From Bradyrhizobium sp. C9 (GTDB taxonomy: Bacteria; Pseudomonadota; Alphaproteobacteria; Rhizobiales; Xanthobacteraceae), in the NCBI RefSeq assembly GCF_002532045.1, contig NZ_NWTG01000011.1, positions 10,001-74,000 of the forward strand: 64,000 bases of DNA, written 5' to 3'. Within the stretch, counting starts at the first letter, position 1, and each line of letters starts with the position of its first letter. This document shows, in pieces, positions 47,796-56,365 of the stretch. A program made the position numbers and the translations under genes. The notes beneath the pieces are model-generated. The model was not told where the DNA came from. It did no database searches and worked only from the letters and a program-made list of their open reading frames with translations.

Positions 47796-48515
47796 TCAGT
47801 CCTTGTTCGCCTGCGCCGTTGCCGGGCGGCGCGGCGTAGCTGCCGGCTGCTCGGCGAGATCGGAGGTCAGGTCGAGGCCGATATCGGCCAACCGCACCCG
47901 CATTTCTGCAGCGACATATTTGGCGTATTCCGATAGCAAGAGACGGAACGTTCCGCCACTCGTCCACCACGGCTCATCACGCCATTTGTCGCCGACGACC
48001 GCGAACGGGATCAGCGTGATATCCGGCATCGCGTGTGACAGTTCCACGATCGCCCGCGGCATGTGGTAGTTCGAGGTCACCACGATCAGCGACTTGAAGC
48101 CGCGCTCGTGCGCCCAGCGCCGCGTCTCCGCCGCATTGCTGCGGGTGTTGACCGCCGAGCGGTCGAGATCGACGCAGCACCGCATCAGCCCCTGGCTGTC
48201 CGGCACCGAGCGGGAAATGTCATTGGCGTCGTTGGTCGGATGCACGCCCGAGATCAACAACCGCTTGCCGTAGCCCGCCGCCAACAGCTCCATGGCGTCG
48301 GACACCCGCGACGAGCCGCCGGTCAGCACCACGATGCCGTCGGCATTGTGCGGCGGATCGGTCTCGACACCGCGCAATTGCGACAGGAAGCCGATGAAAC
48401 CGACCGCGGCGGCAACGAAGGCAAGCGCCAGCGGCACGACGATGACGACGCGCAGCCAGCCGCGCGCCTGCGCGGCATGGCCTTTCGGCGACGTATCGTC
48501 GGGCTGCAAACTCAT
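47796..48515 (-). CDS. YdcF family protein (DUF218)
   Basis: A 239-residue membrane-anchored protein with one transmembrane segment near 22-45 and a DUF218 domain with GIVVLTGGSSRVSDAMELL and VTSNYHMPRAIVELS. Proteins of this family, such as YdcF, SanA and ElyC, are linked to envelope maintenance and vancomycin tolerance. It sits between ftsX and plsC, which fits a role in envelope growth. The precise activity is unknown. Confidence 0.85.
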   Translation of the reverse strand: MSLQPDDTSPKGHAAQARGWLRVVIVVPLALAFVAAAVGFIGFLSQLRGVETDPPHNADGIVVLTGGSSRVSDAMELLAAGYGKRLLISGVHPTNDANDISRSVPDSQGLMRCCVDLDRSAVNTRSNAAETRRWAHERGFKSLIVVTSNYHMPRAIVELSHAMPDITLIPFAVVGDKWRDEPWWTSGGTFRLLLSEYAKYVAAEMRVRLADIGLDLTSDLAEQPAATPRRPATAQANKD

Positions 48516-48549
48516 GTGATGCGGATATCCTTCCCCCCGGGGATTTTAG

Positions 48550-48583
48550 AGCATGATCCGGAAAAGTGGAAACCGGTTTTGCC
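48550..48583. repeat. Fragment of a Rhizobiales intergenic repeat
   Basis: Reads GAGCATGATCCGGAAAAGTG followed by GAAACCGGTTTT, a sequence I recognise as a frequent intergenic repeat in Bradyrhizobium and relatives. Only one arm is present. It lies between ftsX and ydcF. Confidence 0.5.
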
Positions 48584-48674
48584 CGGCCAGGGCCGTGCGG
48601 ATGCGCGCGAAATCACACTCTGGCGACGCCCCGCGATCACGAAACCGCCCCCATGATTGCGACGCCGCGGGCGG

Positions 48675-49646
48675 TCAGTCGATGTCGTCGAGCGTGGCGA
48701 ACAGGGTGCGCCGCGACGCCCATGCGGTGATCGCCGCGATCAGCACCGCCTGCAACGCCAGGACGAGGTAACCGGACGGACGCAGCGAGAACGTGCCGAG
48801 CAGGGCCGCGAACTGGTCGCCCACCGGCGTGCCGGAGAACCAGTTGGCGATCGACTCGGAGAAGCCGAACGCCAGCATCGCCGCGCCACCGCCGATCAAC
48901 CCGCCCTCGAGGCCGAGCCGGAGGAAATGCCGCAGAAAGCGGTTGGCGATGAAGCTGTCGCCGGCGCCGACGAAATGCAGCACCTCGACGATCGGGCGGT
49001 TGGACGCCATCGCGCCGCGGGTGGCGAACGACACCGAGATGATGGTGGCGATGATCACGAGGATCAGGATGCCGACGCCGGCAAACACCGTGGCGCCGGT
49101 CATCGAGCGCATCCGCTCGATCCAGGCGCGGTGATCGTCGACGCTGGCGGTCGGCGCCACCTGCGTCACCCGCGCGCGCAACGCGGCGAGATCGAGCGTG
49201 GTGCCGGGCTGCACCCGCGCCACGATCACACGCGGCACCGGCAGTTCGTCGATCGAAAGCCCGCTGCCGAGCCAGGGCTCCAGCAGCTTGGCGGATTCCT
49301 CCTTGCTGAACGGACGGACCTCGAGAATGCCGGACTGCGCCCGCATCGCTTCCACCGCGGCCTGCGCGTCGCGGTCGAGGTCGCGGCTAGGTGAGGGACG
49401 CACCTGGATGGTGATCTCGCTCGATACTTCGGACTGCCACTCGGCCGCCGACGCGCTCACCAGCAACACGGTGCCTGTCGTCAGCGAGGCGAGGAAGGTC
49501 ATGATCGCGACCACCGCGACCAGCGCGCGGCCCGAGATCGAGGCACGCGGCACGATCGGCGACATGTTGCGCGCGGTGGCCGGGACCTGCGGGCGTTCGC
49601 GCCCGAGATCGACCAACGACACTTTCTCGTCGCCGCTCCTACTCAT
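48675..49646 (-). CDS. ftsX: Cell division protein FtsX
   Basis: A 323-residue inner-membrane protein, partner of FtsE in the complex that activates septal peptidoglycan hydrolases. It has a cytoplasmic N terminus, a first transmembrane helix near 42-65, a periplasmic loop (about 67-190), and three C-terminal transmembrane helices with the family segment NRPIVEVLHFVGAGDSFIA. It overlaps ftsE by 8 nt. Downstream of it the operon continues with ydcF and plsC after 159 bp. Confidence 0.93.
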   Translation of the reverse strand: MSRSGDEKVSLVDLGRERPQVPATARNMSPIVPRASISGRALVAVVAIMTFLASLTTGTVLLVSASAAEWQSEVSSEITIQVRPSPSRDLDRDAQAAVEAMRAQSGILEVRPFSKEESAKLLEPWLGSGLSIDELPVPRVIVARVQPGTTLDLAALRARVTQVAPTASVDDHRAWIERMRSMTGATVFAGVGILILVIIATIISVSFATRGAMASNRPIVEVLHFVGAGDSFIANRFLRHFLRLGLEGGLIGGGAAMLAFGFSESIANWFSGTPVGDQFAALLGTFSLRPSGYLVLALQAVLIAAITAWASRRTLFATLDDID

Positions 49647-50298
49647 AGATGTGCAGCCGTCCCTGATGCAGCACCAGCCGTCGCGCCTCGTACTGATCCA
49701 TCAATGTAATGTCGTGGGTCGCGATGATAACCGCGGTGCCGGATTTGTTGAGCTCGATGAACAGCCGCAACAGGCGGCGCCCGAGCGTCGGATCGACGCT
49801 GCCGGTCGGCTCGTCCGCCAGCAGCAATTGCGGCCGCGAGATCACGGCGCGCGCGATCGCCGCGCGCTGCTTCTCGCCGCCCGACAGGATCGGCGGCAGC
49901 GCATCCATACGCTCGCCGAGGCCGACCCATTTCAGGAGGTCGATCACCTCGCGGCGATAAGTCGATTCCTCGCGGCCCATCACGCGGAATGGCAGCGCGA
50001 CGTTCTCATAGGTCGTCATGTGGTCGAGCAGGCGGAAATCCTGCAGCACGATGCCGATCCGCTTGCGCAGGTCGGCGACCTGGTCCTTGCCCAGCAGGGA
50101 GACGTCCTTGCCGAACAGATTGACCAGCCCGCGGGTCGGCCGCAGCGACAGGAACAGCAGCCGCAGCAGCGAGGTCTTGCCGGCGCCGGACGGCCCGGTG
50201 AGGAACTGGAACGAATGCGCCGGGATCATGAAAGAGAGGTCGCGCAAAATCTCCGGGCCGAGCCCGTAACGCAGACCGACATTTTCGAACCGAACCAA
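49639..50298 (-). CDS. ftsE: Cell division ATP-binding protein FtsE
   Basis: A 219-residue ABC ATPase. Walker A is GPSGAGKTS, the signature is LSGGEKQR, Walker B is LLLADEPTG and the H-loop is ATHD. It drives FtsX during division. I start at the TTG at 50298 (VRFENVGLRYG), with GGAG 8 nt upstream, because this gives the usual 219-residue length; the frame extends to 50340 but the extra residues are atypical. It heads the ftsE-ftsX-ydcF-plsC cluster, and the zinc-ribbon gene lies divergent from it. Confidence 0.95.
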   Translation of the reverse strand: MVRFENVGLRYGLGPEILRDLSFMIPAHSFQFLTGPSGAGKTSLLRLLFLSLRPTRGLVNLFGKDVSLLGKDQVADLRKRIGIVLQDFRLLDHMTTYENVALPFRVMGREESTYRREVIDLLKWVGLGERMDALPPILSGGEKQRAAIARAVISRPQLLLADEPTGSVDPTLGRRLLRLFIELNKSGTAVIIATHDITLMDQYEARRLVLHQGRLHIYE

Positions 50299-50464
50299 TG
50301 CGCTAGCTCCGTTCGAGAGGGCCTGTGGCCCAATACCCAATACTGGCGGCCCGCCGAGCGGCCGCGAACCGCACAGAAAGCTTGTGCGTCGGTTATGGTT
50401 TCCGATTCGTTAACGGTCGCTCGGTAGCATCCGGGCATACCACACCGTGGAGATTCGGCTCCAT

Positions 50465-51331
50465 ATGCATATCGTTTGCCCGCATTGTACAACATCCTAC
50501 GCCATCAATCCGGCCACCCTGGGCGAGGCCGGACGCACGGTCCGTTGTTCCCGCTGCCGCGAGGTCTGGCTGGCCCGCCCGGAGGACGCGATCGGGGCGA
50601 CCGCGCCCACTCTGGCCTATGAGGCCGCCGGCTCCAACCTCGCCGCCGAATGGGACGCGATGGGCCGCGACGAGGCCGACACGACCCCGATGGTCGAAAG
50701 CCCCTCGATTTCGGCCGATTTACCGGCCGACGAGGACGCCGCGGCCACGGAATGGCCGGCGGTGGCCGCGGCCGATGCCGCCGCTCATGCCGACGTCGAG
50801 GATGCCCCCGGAAAGCGCCGCTTCCGCCTGCCGCGACTTCCTCGCCTGTTCCGCCTGCCCTCCCTGCCGCGGATTCCCTTCATGCCGGTGATCGGCGCCC
50901 TGCCGACCACCTGCGCCGCGATGGGCGCGCTGATCATTGCGTTGTTCGTCTGGCGCAACGACGTGGTGCGGCTGCTGCCGCAGACTGCGCTGTTCTACAA
51001 GATGGTCGGGCTCGACGTGAATTTGCGCGGCCTCGCCTTCAAGGACCTCAAGATCACCAACGAGACCGCGGACGGCAAGCCGGTGCTGGTGATCGAGGGC
51101 ATGATCGTCGGCCAGACCCGGAAGCCGGTCGAACTGCCGCGGCTGCGCTTCTCGGTCCGCGACGCCCAGGGCGCCGAGATCTATGCCTGGAACGCCGTGC
51201 TGGAGCAGCCGGTGCTCAATCCCGGCGAGCGCGCCTTCTTCAAGTCGCGCCTCGCCTCGCCGCCGCCCGAAGGCCGCAATATCGACGTACGCTTCTTCAA
51301 CAAGCATGATCTCACCGGCGGCCGCGCCTGA
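50465..51331 (+). CDS. Zinc-ribbon membrane protein (MJ0042-type N terminus)
   Basis: A 288-residue protein. The N-terminal zinc ribbon carries two CxxC pairs (CPHC and CSRC, residues about 5-32), as in the MJ0042 finger. A long acidic Ala-rich linker follows, then one transmembrane helix (about 158-177) and a C-terminal domain rich in beta strands (KPVLVIEGMIVGQTRKPVEL), resembling the DUF3426-type domain. The start at 50465 (MHIVCPHC) fits the family. It is divergent from ftsE and 37 bp upstream of the CpdR-like gene. The function is unknown. Confidence 0.85.
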   Translation: MHIVCPHCTTSYAINPATLGEAGRTVRCSRCREVWLARPEDAIGATAPTLAYEAAGSNLAAEWDAMGRDEADTTPMVESPSISADLPADEDAAATEWPAVAAADAAAHADVEDAPGKRRFRLPRLPRLFRLPSLPRIPFMPVIGALPTTCAAMGALIIALFVWRNDVVRLLPQTALFYKMVGLDVNLRGLAFKDLKITNETADGKPVLVIEGMIVGQTRKPVELPRLRFSVRDAQGAEIYAWNAVLEQPVLNPGERAFFKSRLASPPPEGRNIDVRFFNKHDLTGGRA

Positions 51332-51368
51332 GGCTGACGGCCACCACTTTCGGAAACCGACCATCACC

Positions 51369-51746
51369 ATGACGCGTGTTCTGATCGCCGACGACGAAGA
51401 CTCGATGCGCTCGCTGGTGGCCCGCGCCATCGCCATGGACGGCCACGAGACCGTCACCGCGCAGGACGGCGCCGAGGCGCTGGAGATGCTGACGCGCGAT
51501 GAAGGCGCGTTCGACCTCCTGCTCACCGACATCCAGATGCCAGTGATGGACGGCATCGCGCTGGCGCTGACCGCGGCACGCGATTTCCCGGCGCTGAAGA
51601 TCCTGCTAATGACCGGCTTCGCCCATCAGCGCGAGCGCGCCTCCGGCCTCGAGGCGATCGTGCATGACGTGGTGACGAAACCGTTCTCGGTCGCCGACAT
51701 CCGCACGGCAGTCGCGGATGCGCTGGCGGCACGGAAGGCGAGCTAG
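51369..51746 (+). CDS. cpdR: Single-domain response regulator, CpdR-like
   Basis: A 125-residue receiver domain without an output domain. The phospho-acceptor is D54 in LLLTDIQMPVMDG; the acidic pocket is ADDED near the N terminus, and the conserved Lys is in VVTKPFSVADI. In Caulobacter and rhizobia, CpdR controls ClpXP-mediated proteolysis and the cell cycle, being active when unphosphorylated. The sequence and the ftsE/ftsX/zinc-ribbon neighbourhood fit CpdR, although other single-domain regulators are possible. Confidence 0.8.
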   Translation: MTRVLIADDEDSMRSLVARAIAMDGHETVTAQDGAEALEMLTRDEGAFDLLLTDIQMPVMDGIALALTAARDFPALKILLMTGFAHQRERASGLEAIVHDVVTKPFSVADIRTAVADALAARKAS

Positions 51747-51770
51747 TCTCGACGTATCCACACACTGCTC

Positions 51771-51871
51771 GTCATGCCCCGCGAAAGCGGGGCATCCAGT
51801 ACGCCGCGGCCTCTCGATTCGATCGCTGGCGTCTCTGGAATACTGGATCGCCCGGTCGAGCCGGGCGACGT
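51771..51871. repeat. Palindromic intergenic repeat, family D
   Basis: Two hairpins are seen: ATGCCCCGC with GCGGGGCAT (51774-51791) and CGCCCGG with CCGGGCG (51849-51867). The complementary tags ATCCAGTA and TACTGGAT lie next to them, so the whole forms one long cruciform-like repeat. It lies between cpdR and the DUF4175 gene. Confidence 0.7.
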
Positions 51872-51891
51872 CAGTGGAATGTGCGGTTAGG

Positions 51892-54510
51892 TCAGTAATC
51901 CTTCAGCAGCCGCTCGATGTAGTCGAGCTCGATCTGCGGCCGTGACGGATCGGCGAGGCGACGGCGCAGTTCTTCGAGGATGCGGCGGACGCGCTGGACG
52001 TCGATCTCGCCGGGGATCTTGACCGTGTAGTCGTCACCGAACTCGCGGCCGTGCAACGGCCGGCCGAGCGGATCGGTCTGGTTGCCGCCGCTCTGCTGGC
52101 GGCCGGCGCGGTTGCCGGGGCCGTCGCCCGGCTGGTCGCCGTCGCCCTGCTGCATCGCGTCGGCGAGGCTCTGGGCGCCCTTGCGCAGCGCATCCAGCGC
52201 GCGGCCTTGCGAATCCACCGCACCGTCGGCATTGCCCTCGCCAAGTCGCCCCGAGGCATCGCCCATCGCGGAATCGGCCTGGTCGAGCCCGTCGCCGTCG
52301 TCATCACCCTGATCGCCGCCCTGGTCGCCCTGCTGGGCCTGATCACCCTTCTGGCCTTGCCCCTTCTGGCCCTTCTGGCCGCGCTGCTCCGGACCCATCC
52401 CGCGCTTGGCGAGCTCTTCCTGCAGCTTCTTCAGGCGGTCGCGCAGCGCCTGCTGATCCTGCTGCAGGTCGCCCATCGACTGGTCGCCCTGCTTGCCGCG
52501 CATGCGGTCGCGGCGGGAATCCTGGCCCTGCTTGAAGGTCTTGTCGCGCAACTGCTGCTGCTTGCGGATCATGTCGCCGAGCTCGTTGAGCGACTGCTGC
52601 ATGTCGTCGTCGCCCTGATTGGGCTGCGCCATCTGCAGGTTTTCCAGCATCTGCTGCATCTGTTCCAGCAACTGCCGCGCCGCATCCTTGTCGCCGGAGC
52701 GCGACAGCCGCTCCATGCGGTCGAGCATGTTCTTGAGATCCTGCTGGCTCAGGACCTTGGCGTTGGGATCGAGCGGGCGCGCAAGCTGCTGCGGATTGTT
52801 GCGGAACTGCTCGACCATCTGGCGCAGGAAATTGTCCAGCGCCGCGCGCAGATTGTCGGTGAGCTTCTTGATCTCCTCGTCGCTCGCGCCGCGCTCAAGC
52901 GCCTGCTTGAGCGCGTCCTGCGCCGCGCGCAGCGCCTTGTCGACGTCGGTGATGTTGCCGTCCTCGATGGTGACGGCGAGCGCCCACAGGCTGGCGACGA
53001 CCTCGCGCAGCTGGTCGTCGGTGCGCGCCGCCTCGAGCTGGCGGCTCACGGTGTGGAGGCCGAGATAATAGCCGGTCTCCGGCATGAACATTTCGGGCGC
53101 GATCATCAGCGCGTCGAGCGCAGCGTAGACCTGGCCGTTCTGGTTGGCATCGAGCGCCAGGATGCGGCGCTGCTCGATCAGCGCGCGCGCCAGCGGCTTG
53201 GTGAACAGCCGCTCGGGTAGCCGCATGTTGAACGGCTCGCTCTTGCCCTCATTGCCGGCCTCGTCCTTGGCGGTCAGCGTCAGGGTCACGTCGGCGCCGG
53301 CGTAAGGATCCTCGCTGAGGTCCTTGACGGTCTGGCCGACGCCGTTGCGGGTGCGCGCATTCGGCAGCACCAGCGGAAATTGCGGCGGCTCGAACAATGG
53401 CCGCGGCTGCGCCGCCTTGCCGTCGGCATCTTTCGGCGCATCGGCCGGCCGCGCCGCGAACTGCGCGTGGGCTTCGGTGACGCCGTAGTCGTCCTCGAGC
53501 CTGTAGGACATCTGCAAGGCGCCACGCGCCTGCCGCTCCGGATCCTTGGCGAGCGCAATCGACGGCGGGCGGTCCGGCGTCGCGGTGAACTTCCACTGCG
53601 GCTGGCCGGCCGGGGCGCGGACATGCGCGGTGCCGTCGCCGGTGATCTTGAAATGCCGCTCATTGGTGCCCTTGGGCGCCTGCCCCTCCGGCGCGACCTC
53701 GGCGACGCCGCCACCGACCACGACGTCGATGGTGCCGCCGCTGGAGCGCACCAGCAGCGTGCTGCCGGCCGGAACCGCGAGCGGGCTGGTGTCGGCCGCG
53801 TTGGCGTCCTTGTTGGCGTTGGACAGGATGATCGGCGGCTTGCCGGTGTAGTTCGGCGGCGTCACCCAGGCATCGACCCGGACATTGGCCGGCGCCATGA
53901 TGCCGTTCCAGTCGAACGCCGAGGCGACGCGCAAACCGCGCTCGTCGCCGGCGGCGACGTAGGTCGCGGCCAGCATCACGATGACCAGCGCGCGCAGCGC
54001 CCAGGGATCGTGCAGCGAGACCCGCGGCCGCGGCAGCCCGGCGCGGATCCGCTTGATCGAGGCCAGCGTACGCTCGCGCTGCGCCTGCCACAGCGCCAGT
54101 GCGAACGGGTCCTTGTTGGTGAGGGTGTCGGAGAGCGTGGTCGCCGGGCGATGGCGGACGCCGGCGCCGCGGTCGAGCCGGCTCAGGCCCTCCTCGCGGC
54201 TCGGCCAGCGGAAGCGCAGCAATGGCAACAGCGCCGCGAGCGCAGCTATGCCGAACAGGCCGGCGCCGGCTACGCGTGCGGCAAACGGCAGCACCAGCCA
54301 CAGTCCGGCCCAGGAGGCGACCAGGAACAGACCGGCGACCGTCAGGAATCGCGCCAGATGTGGCCACGCCCGTTCCCACGCAATCGCGAATTTCGCCCGC
54401 TGCAGAGCCTCGGTCAGCTTCAGCTGCGTCAACTTCAGCCGCGCGTCCGCATCGCTGTCGTGGGCAGCGCGTGACGGGGTGTCGGACGGGTCGATGTTGG
54501 CTCCGCTCAA
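51892..54510 (-). CDS. TIGR02302 / DUF4175 family membrane protein
   Basis: An 872-residue protein of the alphaproteobacterial TIGR02302 group. Two hydrophobic segments lie near 53-95 and one near 165-185. The large middle part is extracytoplasmic, and the C-terminal third is rich in Gln, Gly and Asp with repeats such as QKGQKGQGQKGDQ (about 710-790). This Gln/Gly region looks intrinsically disordered. The function is unknown; the family is conserved and usually single copy. The large antisense frames over this gene are shadows caused by the high G+C content. Confidence 0.88.
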   Translation of the reverse strand: MSGANIDPSDTPSRAAHDSDADARLKLTQLKLTEALQRAKFAIAWERAWPHLARFLTVAGLFLVASWAGLWLVLPFAARVAGAGLFGIAALAALLPLLRFRWPSREEGLSRLDRGAGVRHRPATTLSDTLTNKDPFALALWQAQRERTLASIKRIRAGLPRPRVSLHDPWALRALVIVMLAATYVAAGDERGLRVASAFDWNGIMAPANVRVDAWVTPPNYTGKPPIILSNANKDANAADTSPLAVPAGSTLLVRSSGGTIDVVVGGGVAEVAPEGQAPKGTNERHFKITGDGTAHVRAPAGQPQWKFTATPDRPPSIALAKDPERQARGALQMSYRLEDDYGVTEAHAQFAARPADAPKDADGKAAQPRPLFEPPQFPLVLPNARTRNGVGQTVKDLSEDPYAGADVTLTLTAKDEAGNEGKSEPFNMRLPERLFTKPLARALIEQRRILALDANQNGQVYAALDALMIAPEMFMPETGYYLGLHTVSRQLEAARTDDQLREVVASLWALAVTIEDGNITDVDKALRAAQDALKQALERGASDEEIKKLTDNLRAALDNFLRQMVEQFRNNPQQLARPLDPNAKVLSQQDLKNMLDRMERLSRSGDKDAARQLLEQMQQMLENLQMAQPNQGDDDMQQSLNELGDMIRKQQQLRDKTFKQGQDSRRDRMRGKQGDQSMGDLQQDQQALRDRLKKLQEELAKRGMGPEQRGQKGQKGQGQKGDQAQQGDQGGDQGDDDGDGLDQADSAMGDASGRLGEGNADGAVDSQGRALDALRKGAQSLADAMQQGDGDQPGDGPGNRAGRQQSGGNQTDPLGRPLHGREFGDDYTVKIPGEIDVQRVRRILEELRRRLADPSRPQIELDYIERLLKDY

Positions 54511-54695
54511 TAAAATCTCCGGGGCAGCCGGCAGGTCACCCTAGCACAGCGGCGGCTTTGAGGCACCCGTTCCGGGACGTAACCCACACCGGGAAATACG
54601 CATAACACGAAGGCGTGACTGCGGCGGTTCGACCCCGTAACGTCCCGGCCGAACCCAAATCTTGACGCCTAAGCCTTAACGCATGAGGAAACGAC

Positions 54696-55079
54696 ATGGA
54701 CCAGAAGACGCACGACAAGGGGCTCGAAATCCGCAAGGCGGTGCTCGGCGAGGCCTATGTCAACAATGCGCTGAAGAACTCGGACAGCTTCAACAAGCCG
54801 TTCCAGGAACTGGTCACGGAATATTGCTGGGGCGCGGTCTGGGGCCGCGAGGAATTGCCGCGCAAGACCCGCAGCATGCTCAACCTCGCCATGATCTCGA
54901 TCCTGAACCGCCCGCACGAACTGAAGGCGCACATCAAGGGCGCGCTGACCAACGGCGTGTCGCGCGACGAGATCCGCGAGATCTTCATGCAGGTCTCGAT
55001 CTATGCCGGCATCCCGGCCGGCGTCGACAGCTTCCGCATCGCGCGCGAGGTGTTCGCCGAGCTCGACAACAAGGCGTGA
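54696..55079 (+). CDS. Carboxymuconolactone decarboxylase family protein
   Basis: A 127-residue helical protein of the PcaC type. The core is YCWGAVWGREELPRKTRSML, followed by HIKGALTNGVSRDEIREIFM and the Y-AGIPAGVDSFR segment. PcaC decarboxylates 4-carboxymuconolactone in protocatechuate breakdown, but no other pca genes are nearby. There is no CxxC motif, in contrast to the exported homologue at 38701. TGAGGAAACGAC precedes the ATG at 54696. Confidence 0.85.
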   Translation: MDQKTHDKGLEIRKAVLGEAYVNNALKNSDSFNKPFQELVTEYCWGAVWGREELPRKTRSMLNLAMISILNRPHELKAHIKGALTNGVSRDEIREIFMQVSIYAGIPAGVDSFRIAREVFAELDNKA

Positions 55080-55093
55080 GGCGCCTCTAACCG

Positions 55094-55212
55094 TCGTCCC
55101 TGCGAAAGCAGGGACCCATAACCACAGGCCTTCGTGGCTGGAGATGCTGGAGCCCCAGCTTCGCACAACAATCAAGAGCGGTGGTTATGGGTCCTGGCCT
55201 TCGCCAGGACGA
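55094..55212. repeat. Palindromic intergenic repeat, family A
   Basis: The same layout as at 24421-24540: TCGTCCCTGCG and GCAGGGACCCATAACCAC on the left; GTGGTTATGGGTCC and GCCAGGACGA on the right. A CTGGAG...CTCCAG-like inner arm is present (around TGCTGGAGCCCCAGC). Confidence 0.85.
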
Positions 55213-55269
55213 CACTGAATGTGGGCACGCGGCATCGCCCACACTGCGACCAGGGAGAAAAACAACACC

Positions 55270-56181
55270 ATGGAAATCGGATTCATCGGCCTTGGGAAGA
55301 TGGGCTTCCCGATGGCGCGCCGGCTGATCGAGGCCGGCCACAAGCTCACCGTGTTCGACACAAGCAAGGCCGCGCTCGACAAGCTGGTTGCGCTCGGCGC
55401 CGTGGCTGCGACATCGCCCAAGGACATCGCCGACCGCGTCGAGACCGTGATGGCGAGCCTGCCCTCGCTGCAGGCCTCGCTCGAGGTCGCGACCGGCGCC
55501 GGCGGCGTGATCGAGGGCTCGCGCGTCAAGCGCTTCATTGATCTCTCCACCGTCGGCTCGCAGATGGCGGTGAAGATCCACGATTTGCTGGCGAAGAAGA
55601 ACATCGTGCAGATCGACAGCCCGGTCTCCGGCGGCGTCTCCGGCGCCGAGAAGGGCACGCTGGCGGTGATGGTGTCGGGCCCGCGCGCCGATTTCGAGTT
55701 GGTGAAAAGCGCGCTCGACGTCATCGGCAAGGTCTTCTTCATCGGCACCAAGCCGGGCTCCGGCCAGACCATGAAGCTCGCCAACAACTTCCTGTCGGCG
55801 ACCGCGATGGTCGCAACCTCGGAAGCTGTCGTGATGGGCGTGAAGTCCGGGCTCGATCCCGCCGTGATGATCGACGTCATCAACGCGGGCTCGGGGCTGA
55901 ACACCGCGAGCCGCGACAAGTTTCCGCGTTCGGTGCTGCCGCGCAGTTTCGACTTCGGCTTCGCCACCGGCCTGATGGTGAAGGACGTGCGCCTCGCCGT
56001 CGAGGAGATGCGCTCGCTCGGGCTGTCGATGGAAGTTGCCGAAGCGGTCGGCCGGCTCTGGGAAGTCATCATCCGCGACGAGGGACCGGAGTCGGACTTC
56101 ACCGCGGCGATCAAGCCGATCGAGAAGGCCGCGGGCGTCATCGTCGGCGGTGGCGGGAAAGGCAGTCACGCCGCGAAGTAA
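55270..56181 (+). CDS. NAD(P)-dependent oxidoreductase, 3-hydroxyisobutyrate dehydrogenase family
   Basis: A 303-residue beta-hydroxyacid dehydrogenase. The Rossmann motif is GFIGLGKMGFPMARRL at residues about 4-19. The substrate-binding DSPVSGGVSGAEKG (about 117) and the catalytic Lys in GSGQTMKLANNFL are in place. Members reduce or oxidise 3-hydroxyisobutyrate, tartronate semialdehyde or related acids; I cannot tell which. The ATG at 55270 follows GGGAG in the upstream 20 bp. It is flanked by two copies of the family A repeat. Confidence 0.9.
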   Translation: MEIGFIGLGKMGFPMARRLIEAGHKLTVFDTSKAALDKLVALGAVAATSPKDIADRVETVMASLPSLQASLEVATGAGGVIEGSRVKRFIDLSTVGSQMAVKIHDLLAKKNIVQIDSPVSGGVSGAEKGTLAVMVSGPRADFELVKSALDVIGKVFFIGTKPGSGQTMKLANNFLSATAMVATSEAVVMGVKSGLDPAVMIDVINAGSGLNTASRDKFPRSVLPRSFDFGFATGLMVKDVRLAVEEMRSLGLSMEVAEAVGRLWEVIIRDEGPESDFTAAIKPIEKAAGVIVGGGGKGSHAAK

Positions 56182-56203
56182 GCTCTCGCCGAAATAAACG
56201 CTG

Positions 56204-56338
56204 TCGTCCCGGGCAAGCGAAGCGCGACCCGGGATCCATAACCACAGGGGTTCGTGGCTTGGCTTGGCTGAGCTGGGGCCCCAGCCAACTGCAACGACTA
56301 CGAGCGGTGGTTATGGGTCCTGGCCTTCGCCAGGACGG
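56204..56338. repeat. Palindromic intergenic repeat, family A
   Basis: The third copy: TCGTCCCGGG and CCCGGGATCCATAACCAC on the left; GTGGTTATGGGTCC and GCCAGGACGG on the right. The inner segment differs from the other copies, so the ends are the conserved parts. Confidence 0.85.
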
Positions 56339-56365
56339 CACCATTGATGCGGCGCGCTCAGCGCC

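Noticed and set aside
47069..47839. 256-residue plus-strand frame opposite plsC
   Set aside because: PlsC motifs on the minus strand are intact; the plus-strand frame is a low-complexity shadow.
52051..53220. 389-residue antisense open frame over the DUF4175 gene
   Set aside because: High G+C gives long shadow frames; its residues are a low-complexity Leu/Ala/Arg mix, and the sense gene is a clear family member.
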